A stretch of DNA of 64,000 bases, taken from the NCBI RefSeq assembly GCF_004341845.1, contig NZ_SLVB01000006.1, positions 62,001 to 126,000 on the forward strand, read 5' to 3'. Under the pieces are notes generated by a model. It ran no database searches. It worked only from the letters and a program-made list of their open reading frames with translations, and had not been told where the DNA came from. Of the stretch, positions 16,233-24,251 are shown one piece after another (the first letter of the stretch is position 1; each line of letters starts with the position of its first letter). This DNA is from Novosphingobium sp. PhB165. Lineage in GTDB: Bacteria > Pseudomonadota > Alphaproteobacteria > Sphingomonadales > Sphingomonadaceae. The translations under genes were made by a program, and so were the position numbers.

Positions 16233-16871
16233 ATGCTGCGCCGCCTTTACGACTGGACCATGGCCAAGGCCGCGCACCGCCACGCCGAATGGTGGCTGGC
16301 GCTGTTCGCCTTCATGGAAGCCAGTTTCTTCCCGGTGCCGCCGCATCCGCTGCTGGGCCTGATGTGCCTGGCCGAACCGAAGAAGGCGATTCGCTTCGCG
16401 CTGATCGCCACGGTGGGCTCGGTCGCGGGCGGCTTGCTCGGCTATGCCATCGGCCACTTCGCCTATGCAGCCTTCGGCGAAACGCTGCTGCGCGCGTTGG
16501 GCCTTGCGGCCAGCTTCCCCAAGGCGGCCTGCTATCTGCGCGAATATGGCGCAGAGATCATCATCGTAAAGGGCGCCACGCCGATCCCGTTCAAGCTGCT
16601 GACGATCACGGCGGGCTTCATCGGCATGAACCTGCTGGTCTTCCTCGGCGCCTCGGTAATCTCGCGCTCGATCAGCTTCCTGATCGTGGGCGTGCTGTTC
16701 CGCCTGTTCGGCGCGCCGATCAAGGCGGTGATCGACAAGCATCTCGGCAAAGTGACGGCGGCTTTCGTAGTGGCGGTGGTCGCCGGTTTCCTCGCGGTCT
16801 CGTTCCTCGGCGGCGGCAGCAAGCAGACCAGCCAGAAGTGCGACATGATCGCGGCTGCGAACAAGGCCTGA
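16233..16871 (+). CDS. YqaA/DedA-type (VTT domain) membrane protein
   Basis: The 212-residue product has the YqaA-family N-terminus (MLRRLYDWTMAKAAHRHAEW), a VTT/SNARE-associated core with PVPPHPLLGLMCLAEPKKA and VKGATPIPFKLLTITAGFIG, and about five membrane segments. DedA-superfamily proteins move lipids or support membrane homeostasis; the substrate here is unknown. The start at 16233 has GGAG at a spacing of 8. A frame beginning 48 bases earlier exists but lacks such a site. It is divergent from the GTA operon. Confidence 0.85.
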   Translation: MLRRLYDWTMAKAAHRHAEWWLALFAFMEASFFPVPPHPLLGLMCLAEPKKAIRFALIATVGSVAGGLLGYAIGHFAYAAFGETLLRALGLAASFPKAACYLREYGAEIIIVKGATPIPFKLLTITAGFIGMNLLVFLGASVISRSISFLIVGVLFRLFGAPIKAVIDKHLGKVTAAFVVAVVAGFLAVSFLGGGSKQTSQKCDMIAAANKA

Positions 16872-16942
16872 TCGGCTTTATCGGGTTCGGGATTCTCGGC
16901 TAACCTCGCGCGGAACTAAGGCCTGCGCGAGGGAGAAACGCC

Positions 16943-17482
16943 GTGACCGACCCTGCTTCACGGTTGACCGAACTGGTCGATCGTCATGACATCCATCAGG
17001 TCATGCTGCGCTATGCGCGCGGGCTGGACCGGCTCGACAACGCGCTGGTCCGCTCGTGCTACTGGGACGACGCGATCGAGGATCACGGCCATTTCGTTGG
17101 CACGCCGGGCGATTTCATTCCCTGGGCCGACGGCACCACCCTGCGCTTCGCGGCGACGCAGCACGCGATCCTCAACCATTTTTGCGACTTGCAGGGCGAC
17201 GAGGCCTTTTGCGAGACCTACTACCACTTCTCCGGCGTCGCGGCGGATGGGCCGCATTTCATGTCGACCGGGCGCTATGTCGATCATTTCCGGAAGCGGG
17301 ACGGCGAATGGCGGATCGCCAATCGGGTGACCATCGTCGAAGGCGTCTACGACGTGCCCCGCGCGGCCTTCGCACCCGACCCGGCGAGCGCCTATACCGC
17401 CGAGGCGCCGTGTCAGGCCCGTCGGGACCGGAACGATGTGAGCTATCACCGGCCGCCGGTTCCGCGCCGTCCTGCCGGGTGA
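16943..17482 (+). CDS. NTF2-fold (SnoaL-like) protein
   Basis: The 179-residue product starts at GTG 16943 behind GGGAG. It has the compact cone fold of the nuclear transport factor 2 superfamily: DRHDIHQVMLRYARGLDR, LVRSCYWDDAIEDHG, ATQHAILNHF and GRYVDHFRKRDGEWRIANRV. Relatives include dehydratases, isomerases and small subunits of aromatic-ring dioxygenases. The Tyr/Asp/His pattern would fit an enzyme, but the substrate cannot be named. The last 30 residues are basic and extend past the fold. It may follow the YqaA-like gene as a separate unit (71-base gap). Confidence 0.75.
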   Translation: MTDPASRLTELVDRHDIHQVMLRYARGLDRLDNALVRSCYWDDAIEDHGHFVGTPGDFIPWADGTTLRFAATQHAILNHFCDLQGDEAFCETYYHFSGVAADGPHFMSTGRYVDHFRKRDGEWRIANRVTIVEGVYDVPRAAFAPDPASAYTAEAPCQARRDRNDVSYHRPPVPRRPAG

Positions 17483-17487
17483 TGGAA

Positions 17488-17726
17488 GATTTCGCGCGGA
17501 GGCGCGGAGACGCGGAGAAGAACAAGATCAGGATCACGCAGAGACGCAGAGGCGCAGAGATGTCGTGTCTGCGGCGAAGCCGCTTTTTCTATCGACCTCG
17601 CCACTTGCTGGGGGTCGGGGTGACAGAAATATGCCTGCGGCGCAGGCAGACATCTCTGCGTCTCTGCGTGCACCATCTCACTTTTCTTCTCCGCGTCTCC
17701 GCGCCTCCGCGCGAAACTCTCAAGCC
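17488..17726. repeat. Nested inverted repeat, second copy of the terL-portal element family
   Basis: Outer arms GCGGAGGCGCGGAGACGCGG (near 17491) and the complement (near 17693-17712) flank inner arms of the type CGCAGAGACGCAGAGGCGCA (near 17537, complement near 17655-17674). The rest of the gap 17483-17805 contains only the ribosome-site region of the next gene. Confidence 0.9.
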
Positions 17727-17805
17727 CTATGTTTGCAGGGACTTCAAAGTGACTCCTTTTGCATCGATACTCACTGCCGGCAGCTAACAGCCGTAAGGAG
17801 TCGTC

Positions 17806-18354
17806 ATGTCGAAGATCGCCGTTGTCGTCGGAAGCCTGCGAGCCGAATCCTTCAACCGCCAGTTTGCCAAGGCGCTGGTCCGCCTGCCGGCAGGCGCCGG
17901 CCATGAATTTACGTTTGCGGATATCGGCTCGCTGCCGCTCTACGATCAGGACCACGACGGCGATCAGGCCGAATCGGTCAAGGCGCTGAAGGCACTGATC
18001 AAGGGCTCGGACGGCGTGATCTTCGTGACGCCGGAATATAACCGCTCGATCCCCGGCGTGCTCAAGAACGCCATCGACAACGCCTCGCGCCCTTATGGCC
18101 AGAACGCCTGGGCCGGAAAGCCGGCGGGCGTGATCGGCGTTTCGATCGGCGCGATCGGCTCGGCGCTGGCGCAACAGCACTTGCGCAATGTGCTCGCCTA
18201 CCTCGACATGCCCACCCTCGGCGCGCCCGAGGCCTTCATCCAGTGGAAGGACGGCCTCGTGACGGCGGACGGCACGATCGGCGAACAGTCCGCAGGCTTC
18301 GTGAGTAGCTGGCTTGAAGCATTCCTCAAGCTGGTGGATCGCCACAAGGACTGA
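17806..18354 (+). CDS. NADPH-dependent FMN reductase family protein
   Basis: The 182-residue flavodoxin-fold protein carries the phosphate-binding loop GSLRAESFNRQFAKAL and the flavin-site motif TPEYNRSIPGVLKNAIDNAS, typical of the ChrR/azoreductase/FMN-reductase group. These enzymes transfer two electrons from NAD(P)H to quinones, azo dyes or metals via bound FMN. The ATG has AAGGAG eight bases upstream. It stands alone, converging with the lipoprotein gene downstream. The exact substrate is unknown. Confidence 0.88.
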   Translation: MSKIAVVVGSLRAESFNRQFAKALVRLPAGAGHEFTFADIGSLPLYDQDHDGDQAESVKALKALIKGSDGVIFVTPEYNRSIPGVLKNAIDNASRPYGQNAWAGKPAGVIGVSIGAIGSALAQQHLRNVLAYLDMPTLGAPEAFIQWKDGLVTADGTIGEQSAGFVSSWLEAFLKLVDRHKD

Positions 18355-18378
18355 CGATCCCTTCGGGTGAGTGCCCCG

Positions 18379-19848
18379 TCAGGCCGCGCTCACCCGGAAC
18401 AGGTCTCCATCGCTGTCGAGAATATAGAGCGTCCCTTCGGCATCCAGCGCGAAGCCGATCGGGTGATCGATGGTGCCCACATCGGGCTTGAAGTCTTCGT
18501 TTCGCACTTCAAGCGCGCTGGACTGGACGGTGGTTCCGGCGACGAACTTTGCCAGCGGGATCGACCAGATCCGACCGTCCGCATCGGCGAAGACGTACTG
18601 ATTGGCGATTCCGGGGATCGAGCCCGTGTAGGCAATTCCGCCGACAATGCCGCGACTCTGCCGCTTATCCGAACCAAGCGGGATTGACAGCGAAGGCATG
18701 ACAAGTCCCGATAATGCAGCGCCGCCCGCATTCACTTCCTGCGTGCCCTCATAGAAGGGCCAGCCGAAGTTCAGGCTTGTAAGCGAGGCGGTGAGCGAGA
18801 GTTCGTCGAACACGCTGCCGCCGCGATCGGAGACGGCAAGTCTCCCGTCGGGCAGCGTTGTCACTCCCGAAGGGGCGTGCAGGCCGTTGCCAACGGTATT
18901 GCGCAAATACAGATCCGGGGGAACGCTCGCCCCGGCATAGGGATCGGGGTTTACCACGAAGCGGATAAGCTTGCCCGCGTTCGAGGAAGAGGACTGGGCC
19001 AGAGTGCCGGCCGGATCGCCGATGGCCACGAAGGCCGCACCATCCGGACCTGTTCCGATGGCTACACTCGTGCCGTTGGAAATATCGGCGAGATCGCCAT
19101 AGGACGGTGAATACCAGCAGCTTACACAGGCCACCGACGCGCGGCCCGATTGCGCAGTGAGAGCATAGAGCGACTTGCTGGCTCCGGATGCAGCCGCGCG
19201 CGTCAATCCAAGCAGCGTCAATCCCGGAACCGGAGCGCTGACGCTGTTCTTGAAGACGTAATATTGAGACGCGGCACCAGTGGTGCCGTTGATCTTCAGG
19301 ATCTCGTTTGCTTTCAGGGCGACGGCGATATCGGAGCCCGAACCGAGGCTTGCGATGCCGACCGGATCGACAAGGCCCGTGGCGACGCGTTTGACCGTGA
19401 TACCTTCACGGTCGTTGGTCACGGTGATCGCGAGGGCGAGCGTGCTGTCCAGCTTGCCGTCGCTGGCCTTGAGCGTCACTTCGTAGACATTGTCGCCATT
19501 GGCGTCGCCCGGAAGGTCATAGTTGGGCGGCTGGACGAAGGACAGCGCGCCACCCGCCCCGAGCGTGAAGGCGGCCGCATCGGCGCCGCCTGCGATGGAA
19601 TAGGTTACGCTGTCGCCTTGGGCGTCGTTGGCGCTGGCCGTATAAGCGGTTCCGGCGGTGTTTTCGACGACGCTGGCAGTACCGGCCGACGTGAATGTCG
19701 GCGCGGTGTTCGTGGTGGCACTGCCGCCGCTGCTGCCCCCACTATCGCTGCCGCCACCGCAGGCACTCAGCATCAAAGTGAGCGCAATTGCCGTTGCAGC
19801 GCTTCGGCCCGCCCAGCCGAAACCAGTTTGAAAGCGCATTGTCGTCAT
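18379..19848 (-). CDS. Lipoprotein with cadherin-like and glucose/sorbosone dehydrogenase-like domains
   Basis: This 489-residue protein has a lipobox (LMLSAC) followed by a glycine/serine linker. A cadherin-type Ig-like domain covers about 48-145 (FTSAGTASVVENTAGTAYTA, DANGDNVYEVTLKASDGK). A beta-propeller of the glucose/sorbosone dehydrogenase type follows (about 150-489: LHAPSGVTTLPDGRLAVSDR, LNFGWPFYEG, GFALDAEGTLYILDSDGDLF). Family members bind PQQ in the periplasm. The binding residues cannot be confirmed by eye, so enzyme activity is not certain. A second Met (residue 4) could be the start. It is a single gene ending convergent with the FMN reductase. Confidence 0.75.
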   Translation of the reverse strand: MTTMRFQTGFGWAGRSAATAIALTLMLSACGGGSDSGGSSGGSATTNTAPTFTSAGTASVVENTAGTAYTASANDAQGDSVTYSIAGGADAAAFTLGAGGALSFVQPPNYDLPGDANGDNVYEVTLKASDGKLDSTLALAITVTNDREGITVKRVATGLVDPVGIASLGSGSDIAVALKANEILKINGTTGAASQYYVFKNSVSAPVPGLTLLGLTRAAASGASKSLYALTAQSGRASVACVSCWYSPSYGDLADISNGTSVAIGTGPDGAAFVAIGDPAGTLAQSSSSNAGKLIRFVVNPDPYAGASVPPDLYLRNTVGNGLHAPSGVTTLPDGRLAVSDRGGSVFDELSLTASLTSLNFGWPFYEGTQEVNAGGAALSGLVMPSLSIPLGSDKRQSRGIVGGIAYTGSIPGIANQYVFADADGRIWSIPLAKFVAGTTVQSSALEVRNEDFKPDVGTIDHPIGFALDAEGTLYILDSDGDLFRVSAA

Positions 19849-19956
19849 TCCCCAAGTCGCATCGCAGGATGACTAAGCTTTTGCGAATCCAAGGCAAGTG
19901 GAAGCACGACATGTCAGAATTTTAACGCGCGGCCTCGGATGCAGCCTTTTGAGGAC

Positions 19957-20005
19957 AAAGAAAAGCCCGGGCACAGCGAAGCAAAACGCCGCGCCATGCC
20001 CGGGC
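19957..20005 (-). terminator. Rho-independent terminator of the acp-spt operon
   Basis: GCCCGGGCA (19965-19973) pairs with TGCCCGGGC (19997-20005). Read on the minus strand, the hairpin is followed by TTTTCTTTG, as expected 27 bases after the spt stop. Confidence 0.8.
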
Positions 20006-20031
20006 CCTAGCCCGACTTGCTCAGGAGCGTG

Positions 20032-21270
20032 TCAGCCGAGAATGCCGGCCGTCTTGCCCGCGCGGGTGAACATGCCGATGATCTGCTGGACCTGCTCGGC
20101 CGAGTGTTCGGCGCAGAGCGAGCAGCGCAGCAGCGTCATGTTGGCAGGGGTTGCCGGCGGACGCGCGAGGTTCACGTAGAGGCCCTCGTGCAGCAGCGCT
20201 TCCCACATCATCGCGCCGCGTTCGAGGTCGGGCATGATGACCGCGATGATCGCGCTCTGCGGCTCCTCGGTGCCGAGCTGGAAGCCGGCATCGGTCAGGC
20301 CCTTGTGCAGGACCTTGGAGTTTTCCCAAAGGTGCGCGCGCTTGTCGGCCGCGTGCATCAGCTTGCGCACCGAAGTCGCGGCGGTGGCGACGACGCTGGG
20401 CGGCAGGCTGGCGGTGAAGACGTAGGGACGGCAGACCAGGCGCATGATCTCGAACTTCGAGTGGTTCGAAACGCAGAAGCCGCCGACGGTGCCGACCGAC
20501 TTGGAGAACGTGCCGATCACGAAGTCCACGTCGTCAAGGCAGCCCTGATCCTCGGCCACGCCGCGCCCGTTGGGCCCGATGAAGCCCATCGAGTGCGCTT
20601 CGTCCACCAGCACCATGGCGCCGTACTTCTTGGCGACCGCGATCATCTCCTTGAGCGGGGCGATATCGCCCAGCATCGAGTAGACGCCTTCCAACACGAC
20701 CAGCTTGCCCGCGCCCTCGGGGATGCGGCGCAGGCGCTTTTCCATGGCCTCGATATCGTTGTGCTTGAACGGCACGACTTCGGCATCGCCCATCTTGCAG
20801 CCGTCCCAGATCGAGGCGTGGCTGTCGATGTCGAGGACGATGTAATCGCCCTTGCCGGCGATGGTCGAGATGATGCCGAGGTTGGCCTGATACCCGGTCG
20901 AGAACACCATGGCGTGCTTCATGCCGTAGAAATCGCATAGCGCTTCCTCGACCGCCTTGTGCCCGGCGTAAGTCCCGTTGAGGACTCGGCTGCCGGTGGT
21001 GCCGGCGCCGAAGTCGTCCAGCGCCTGCTTGCCGGCCGCGATCACGTCCGGATCGAAGGTCATGCCCATGTAGTTGTAGGTGCCGAGCAGGATCGTCTCG
21101 CGACCGTTGCACAAGGCGACGGTGGGCGAGATCACCTTTTCCATGACGAGGCCGAAGGGATCGGTCACGCCGGTGGAGAGCAGGCCCTGGCGCATCTCGA
21201 TCAGGGGATCGAACTTGCTGAACAGGTCGGTGTGCGCCTGCGTTTCGTTTTCACTGAGCATGTCGGTCAT
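20032..21270 (-). CDS. spt: Serine palmitoyltransferase
   Basis: The 412-residue product is an alpha-oxoamine synthase: His151 in DIDSHASIWDG stacks on the cofactor, LVDEAHSMGF holds Asp223, and Lys257 in GTFSKSVGTVGG binds pyridoxal phosphate. The N-terminus (DLFSKFDPLIEMRQGLL) and overall length match the soluble Sphingomonas enzyme of 420 residues. It condenses L-serine with a C16 acyl thioester to 3-ketodihydrosphingosine, the first step of sphingolipid synthesis. It lies 11 bases downstream of an acyl carrier protein gene, as in other sphingolipid-making alphaproteobacteria. 2-Amino-3-ketobutyrate ligase is a paralogous alternative but is less likely in this context. Confidence 0.92.
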   Translation of the reverse strand: MTDMLSENETQAHTDLFSKFDPLIEMRQGLLSTGVTDPFGLVMEKVISPTVALCNGRETILLGTYNYMGMTFDPDVIAAGKQALDDFGAGTTGSRVLNGTYAGHKAVEEALCDFYGMKHAMVFSTGYQANLGIISTIAGKGDYIVLDIDSHASIWDGCKMGDAEVVPFKHNDIEAMEKRLRRIPEGAGKLVVLEGVYSMLGDIAPLKEMIAVAKKYGAMVLVDEAHSMGFIGPNGRGVAEDQGCLDDVDFVIGTFSKSVGTVGGFCVSNHSKFEIMRLVCRPYVFTASLPPSVVATAATSVRKLMHAADKRAHLWENSKVLHKGLTDAGFQLGTEEPQSAIIAVIMPDLERGAMMWEALLHEGLYVNLARPPATPANMTLLRCSLCAEHSAEQVQQIIGMFTRAGKTAGILG

Positions 21271-21281
21271 CGCGGAATCCT

Positions 21282-21527
21282 TCAGCCGTTAAGCTTGACC
21301 ACGGCGTCGACGAGCTGGCCGTAGTTTTCGATCTCGGCCTGCTGGTTCATCGAGATGATGATGTCGAATTCGTCCTCGATCGCGGCGACGAAGTCCATGA
21401 CGGTCAGGCTGTCGAACTCGAGGTCGTCGGTGAAGCGGGTCGCGTCGGCGATCTCGACGCCCTTCTTGTTGAAGGGTTCGATCAGCGCGGCGATGCGGGC
21501 CGAGGTCTCTGCGCGGTCCATGGTCAT
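21282..21527 (-). CDS. Acyl carrier protein partner of serine palmitoyltransferase
   Basis: The 81-residue product is an acyl carrier protein with the phosphopantetheine serine Ser40 in LEFDSLTVMDFVAAIEDEF. The start at ATG 21527 has GGAG five bases upstream; a second Met follows two codons later. It is distinct in sequence style from housekeeping AcpP (DSLTVMDF instead of DSLDTVEL). Being directly upstream of spt, it most likely delivers the long-chain acyl group to that enzyme. Confidence 0.88.
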   Translation of the reverse strand: MTMDRAETSARIAALIEPFNKKGVEIADATRFTDDLEFDSLTVMDFVAAIEDEFDIIISMNQQAEIENYGQLVDAVVKLNG

Positions 21528-21635
21528 TTCAACTCCGGTAATTTCGGGCGGCGCTCTGGCCGACAATTGCGGCGCAAAAGCGGCGCCGGGGGGTAAAGTC
21601 AAGCTTGGCGGGACTGGCAGTGTGGCGGACTTGCA

Positions 21636-21998
21636 TCACACCAGCGCCCGCACGGCCTGCATGAACGGGCCGATCGACACCGGCTTGGCGAGATATCCTT
21701 CGGCCCCGGCCTCGCGGATGCGTTCCTCGTCGCCCTTGCCGGCATAGGCAGTGACGGCAAGCACCGGGATTGTCCGCAGCACGGTATCCTTCTTGGCGGC
21801 CTCGATCAGGTCGAGCCCGGAGACATTGGGCAGCTGAATATCCATGATGACGAGGTTCGGCACGAATTCCCGCGCCCGTTCGAGCGCGTCCAGCCCGTCT
21901 GCCACGGGTTCCACGGAATAGCCCTGACTCCGAAGCACGTCGCAAAAGAGCTTCCGGTTGAGGTCGTTGTCCTCGACAACAAGGATTCGCTTTGCCAT
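21636..21998 (-). CDS. divK: Single-domain response regulator DivK
   Basis: The 120-residue receiver domain has no output domain. Phosphorylation site Asp53 lies in LVIMDIQLPNVSGLDLI, with Glu9-Asp10, Thr in VTAYAG and Lys in YLAKPVS. The MAKRILVVEDNDLNRKLFCD start is typical of DivK, which relays cell-cycle signals between histidine kinases such as PleC/DivJ and DivL-CckA in alphaproteobacteria. The start at 21998 is chosen because the upstream six codons are not conserved. The gene is divergent from the DUF3572 operon. Confidence 0.82.
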   Translation of the reverse strand: MAKRILVVEDNDLNRKLFCDVLRSQGYSVEPVADGLDALERAREFVPNLVIMDIQLPNVSGLDLIEAAKKDTVLRTIPVLAVTAYAGKGDEERIREAGAEGYLAKPVSIGPFMQAVRALV

Positions 21999-22077
21999 TC
22001 CGCGCCTGAACCCCATCTTGCGGCAGAGTACCGCTCCAAGATGCGTACCGCTCTAGGACAGGCAAGCGAGGCTGACA

Positions 22078-22353
22078 ATTCTCGGAAGTTCACCTTCCTC
22101 ACCGCAGGACCCACAGGCGCTGGCGCTGACCGCGCTCGGCTGGGTCCTGACCGATGGCGACCGCGCCTCGCGTTTCCTTGCATTGACGGGGCTGACGCCC
22201 GATCATCTGCGCGCCTCGCTGGGGGAGATCGGCACGCTGACGGCGGTGCTCGATTTTCTGTGCGCGCATGAGCGGGATCTTGTCGCGGCGGCCGAAGCGC
22301 TGGATGTAAGGCCCGAGGAACTGGCAGCCGCGCGCGAAAGGATCGGCCGATGA
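22078..22353 (+). CDS. DUF3572 protein, probable ATT (non-standard) start
   Basis: The open frame 22057-22353 encodes a DUF3572-type protein (DPQALALTALGWVLTDGDRA, RFLALTGLTPDHLRASLGEI, LDFLCAHERDLVAAAEALDV). It ends in TGA overlapping the ATG of the HAD gene. No ATG, GTG or TTG occurs in frame before the conserved part; the upstream in-frame stop is TAG at 22054. ATT at 22078, six bases after GCGAGG, is the best-placed start and gives 91 residues. CTG at 22072 is the alternative. The family is small, helical and of unknown function. Confidence 0.65.
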   Translation: MLGSSPSSPQDPQALALTALGWVLTDGDRASRFLALTGLTPDHLRASLGEIGTLTAVLDFLCAHERDLVAAAEALDVRPEELAAARERIGR

Positions 22354-23030
22354 CCCGCCCGCTGCTCATCACCGATTGCGACGAAGTGCTGCTCTACATG
22401 GTCTCGCACTTCCGCGACTGGCTGGCCGAGGACGAAGGCGTGTCGTTCGACATGTCGCGTGGTGATTTTTCCAGCGCGATGCGCCGCACCGTCGATGGCG
22501 AAGTGCTGGCGCAGGCCGAGATGTGGTCGCTGCTCAACAAGTTCTTCGACGGCCAGATGCATCGCCAGACGGCGGTAGAGGGCGCGGTCGAGGCGATTCG
22601 GGCGATTTCCGAACAGGCCGACGTCGTCGTGCTCACCAACCTCATGGATTTCCGGCAGGAGGCACGCCAGCGCCAGTTGGCCGATCACGGCATCGACCTC
22701 AGGGTCTTTACCAACCAGGGGCCGAAGGGGCCGGCGCTCAAGGCGATCCTTGAGGAATATGCGCCCAGCCGCGCGGTCTTCGTGGACGATCTGGCCCAGC
22801 ACCATGGCTCGGCCGCCGAAGTGACGCCGGGAATCGGCCGCCTCCACCTTTGCGCCGAGCCGCTGCTGGCGCCGCATATCGCCTGCGCCCATGCGGCCGG
22901 GCACGCGCACGCCCGTATCGACGACTGGCAGCGTGCCGCGCCCTGGCTGCTCGACTGGCTTACCCGGCCCGACACCGACCACAACCAAAACCACGCCCCA
23001 TCAAACCGACAGGGAACTGCTTCACGATGA
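22350..23030 (+). CDS. HAD-family hydrolase
   Basis: The 226-residue product has HAD motif I (LLITDCDEVLL, Asp9 and Asp11), motif II (VVVLTNL), a lysine in TNQGPKGPALKAI for motif III, and motif IV (AVFVDDLAQH). These support a phosphatase or related phosphotransferase in the cytosol. The substrate is unknown. It is the second gene of a coupled operon, overlapping both neighbours by ATGA. The C-terminal tail after about residue 212 is low in structure. Confidence 0.82.
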   Translation: MTRPLLITDCDEVLLYMVSHFRDWLAEDEGVSFDMSRGDFSSAMRRTVDGEVLAQAEMWSLLNKFFDGQMHRQTAVEGAVEAIRAISEQADVVVLTNLMDFRQEARQRQLADHGIDLRVFTNQGPKGPALKAILEEYAPSRAVFVDDLAQHHGSAAEVTPGIGRLHLCAEPLLAPHIACAHAAGHAHARIDDWQRAAPWLLDWLTRPDTDHNQNHAPSNRQGTASR

Positions 23031-23500
23031 CCGAGATCGAAACCCGTCTTGCCGACCTGGGCCTGATCCTGCCCGAGCCTGCCGCCCCCGTTGCGGCCTA
23101 TGTGCCGGTGGTGATCGCAGGCGGCCTTGCCCATGTCTCGGGCCAGCTTCCTTTCGTCGAGGGCAAGCTCGTCACCGGCCGTCTGGGAGAGGACGTCACC
23201 CTTGAAGACGGTATCGAGGCGGCGCAGGCCTGTGCGGTGATGATCCTGGCCCAGCTCAAGGCCGCGCTCGGCTCGCTCGACCGGATCGAGCGCGTGGTCA
23301 AGCTGGGCGCCTTCATCAATTCGACCGGCGACTTCACCGATCAGCCCAAGGTTGCCAATGGCGCTTCGGAACTGATGGTCGCAGTCTTCGGCGAGGCCGG
23401 TAGGCATGCCCGCAGCGCGGTCGGCGTGCCGGTTCTGCCGCTGGGCGCTGCCGTCGAAGTCGACGCGATCGTGTCTCTTCGTGCTGCTCGCCTCGATTGA
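23027..23500 (+). CDS. RidA family protein (YjgF/L-PSP)
   Basis: The 157-residue product matches the longer RidA subgroup: ADLGLILPEPAAPVAAYVPV, GGLAHVSGQLPFVEGKLVTG, KLGAFINSTGDFTDQPKVAN, and the C-terminal RHARSAVGVPVLPLGAAVEV with the arginine used by deaminating members. RidA proteins hydrolyse reactive enamine/imine intermediates made by pyridoxal-phosphate enzymes. The start ATG at 23027 overlaps the HAD stop. The next gene begins inside its last 20 bases. Confidence 0.88.
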   Translation: MTEIETRLADLGLILPEPAAPVAAYVPVVIAGGLAHVSGQLPFVEGKLVTGRLGEDVTLEDGIEAAQACAVMILAQLKAALGSLDRIERVVKLGAFINSTGDFTDQPKVANGASELMVAVFGEAGRHARSAVGVPVLPLGAAVEVDAIVSLRAARLD

Positions 23501-24251
23501 TCGATGGCTGGCGCCGCCCCCCGACCCCAAGCGGGTCGGGTGGGTCGGCGCGCATGACTTTGCGCACCGGGGCCTGCATGACGCGGGTGTCCCGGAGAAT
23601 TCGCTTGCCGCTTTCGAGGCTGCCCTGCGCGGCGGTTTCGGCATCGAACTCGATGTGCAGCGGGCGAGCGACGGAACCGCGGTGGTGTTCCATGACGACG
23701 TTCTCGACCGCCTGACCGGGGAGAGCGGCCCGGTTTCCCGGCGCAGCGCCGCGCAACTGGCGACGATTCGCCTGACCGGCAGCGAACAGACGATTCCCAG
23801 CCTGCGCCGCGTGCTCGACACTGTCGCCGGGCGCGTGCCGGTGCTGATCGAGGTGAAGTCGGGGCTGGGGACGCGGGTTACCGCGCTGTGCCTGGCGGTG
23901 CGCCGCGTGCTCGAAGGCTATGCTGGCGATCATGCGGTGATGAGCTTCGATCCGCGCGTCCTGCACTGGTTCCGCGTTCACTCGCCGCACACGGTGCGCG
24001 GGCTGGTCGTCAGCGAGGGCGAGGATCGCGCCTTGCCCGGCACGATTCGCCGTCACCTCTCGCTGTGGAAGGGGCGGCCGGACTTTCTCGCCTACGACGT
24101 GCGCGACTTGCCCAGTCGCTTCGCACGCGGCCAGCGCGAGCGCGGGCTGCCCGTGGCGAGCTGGACGATCCGCACCGACCAGCAGCAGGAACGCGTACGG
24201 CTCCACGCCGATGCCGCGATCTTCGAACAGGATGGTGAGCCGGCGGCATGA
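23481..24251 (+). CDS. Glycerophosphodiester phosphodiesterase family protein
   Basis: The 256-residue product, from GTG 23481, shows the GDPD barrel: AHRGLHDAGVPENSLAAF, then GIELDVQRASDGTAVVFHDD (metal-binding Glu, Asp and catalytic His), VLIEVKS and, near the end, PVASWTIRTD. It releases glycerol-3-phosphate and an alcohol from glycerophosphodiesters. No signal peptide is clear, so a cytosolic enzyme is likely. It overlaps ridA by 20 bases and the next gene by ATGA. No good ribosome site precedes the GTG, which fits translational coupling. Confidence 0.85.
   Translation: MLLASIDRWLAPPPDPKRVGWVGAHDFAHRGLHDAGVPENSLAAFEAALRGGFGIELDVQRASDGTAVVFHDDVLDRLTGESGPVSRRSAAQLATIRLTGSEQTIPSLRRVLDTVAGRVPVLIEVKSGLGTRVTALCLAVRRVLEGYAGDHAVMSFDPRVLHWFRVHSPHTVRGLVVSEGEDRALPGTIRRHLSLWKGRPDFLAYDVRDLPSRFARGQRERGLPVASWTIRTDQQQERVRLHADAAIFEQDGEPAA

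Noticed and set aside
16028..16903. 291-residue frame overlapping the YqaA-like gene
   Set aside because: Shifted frame of the real gene, crossing the GTA promoter; the YqaA motifs are in the other frame.
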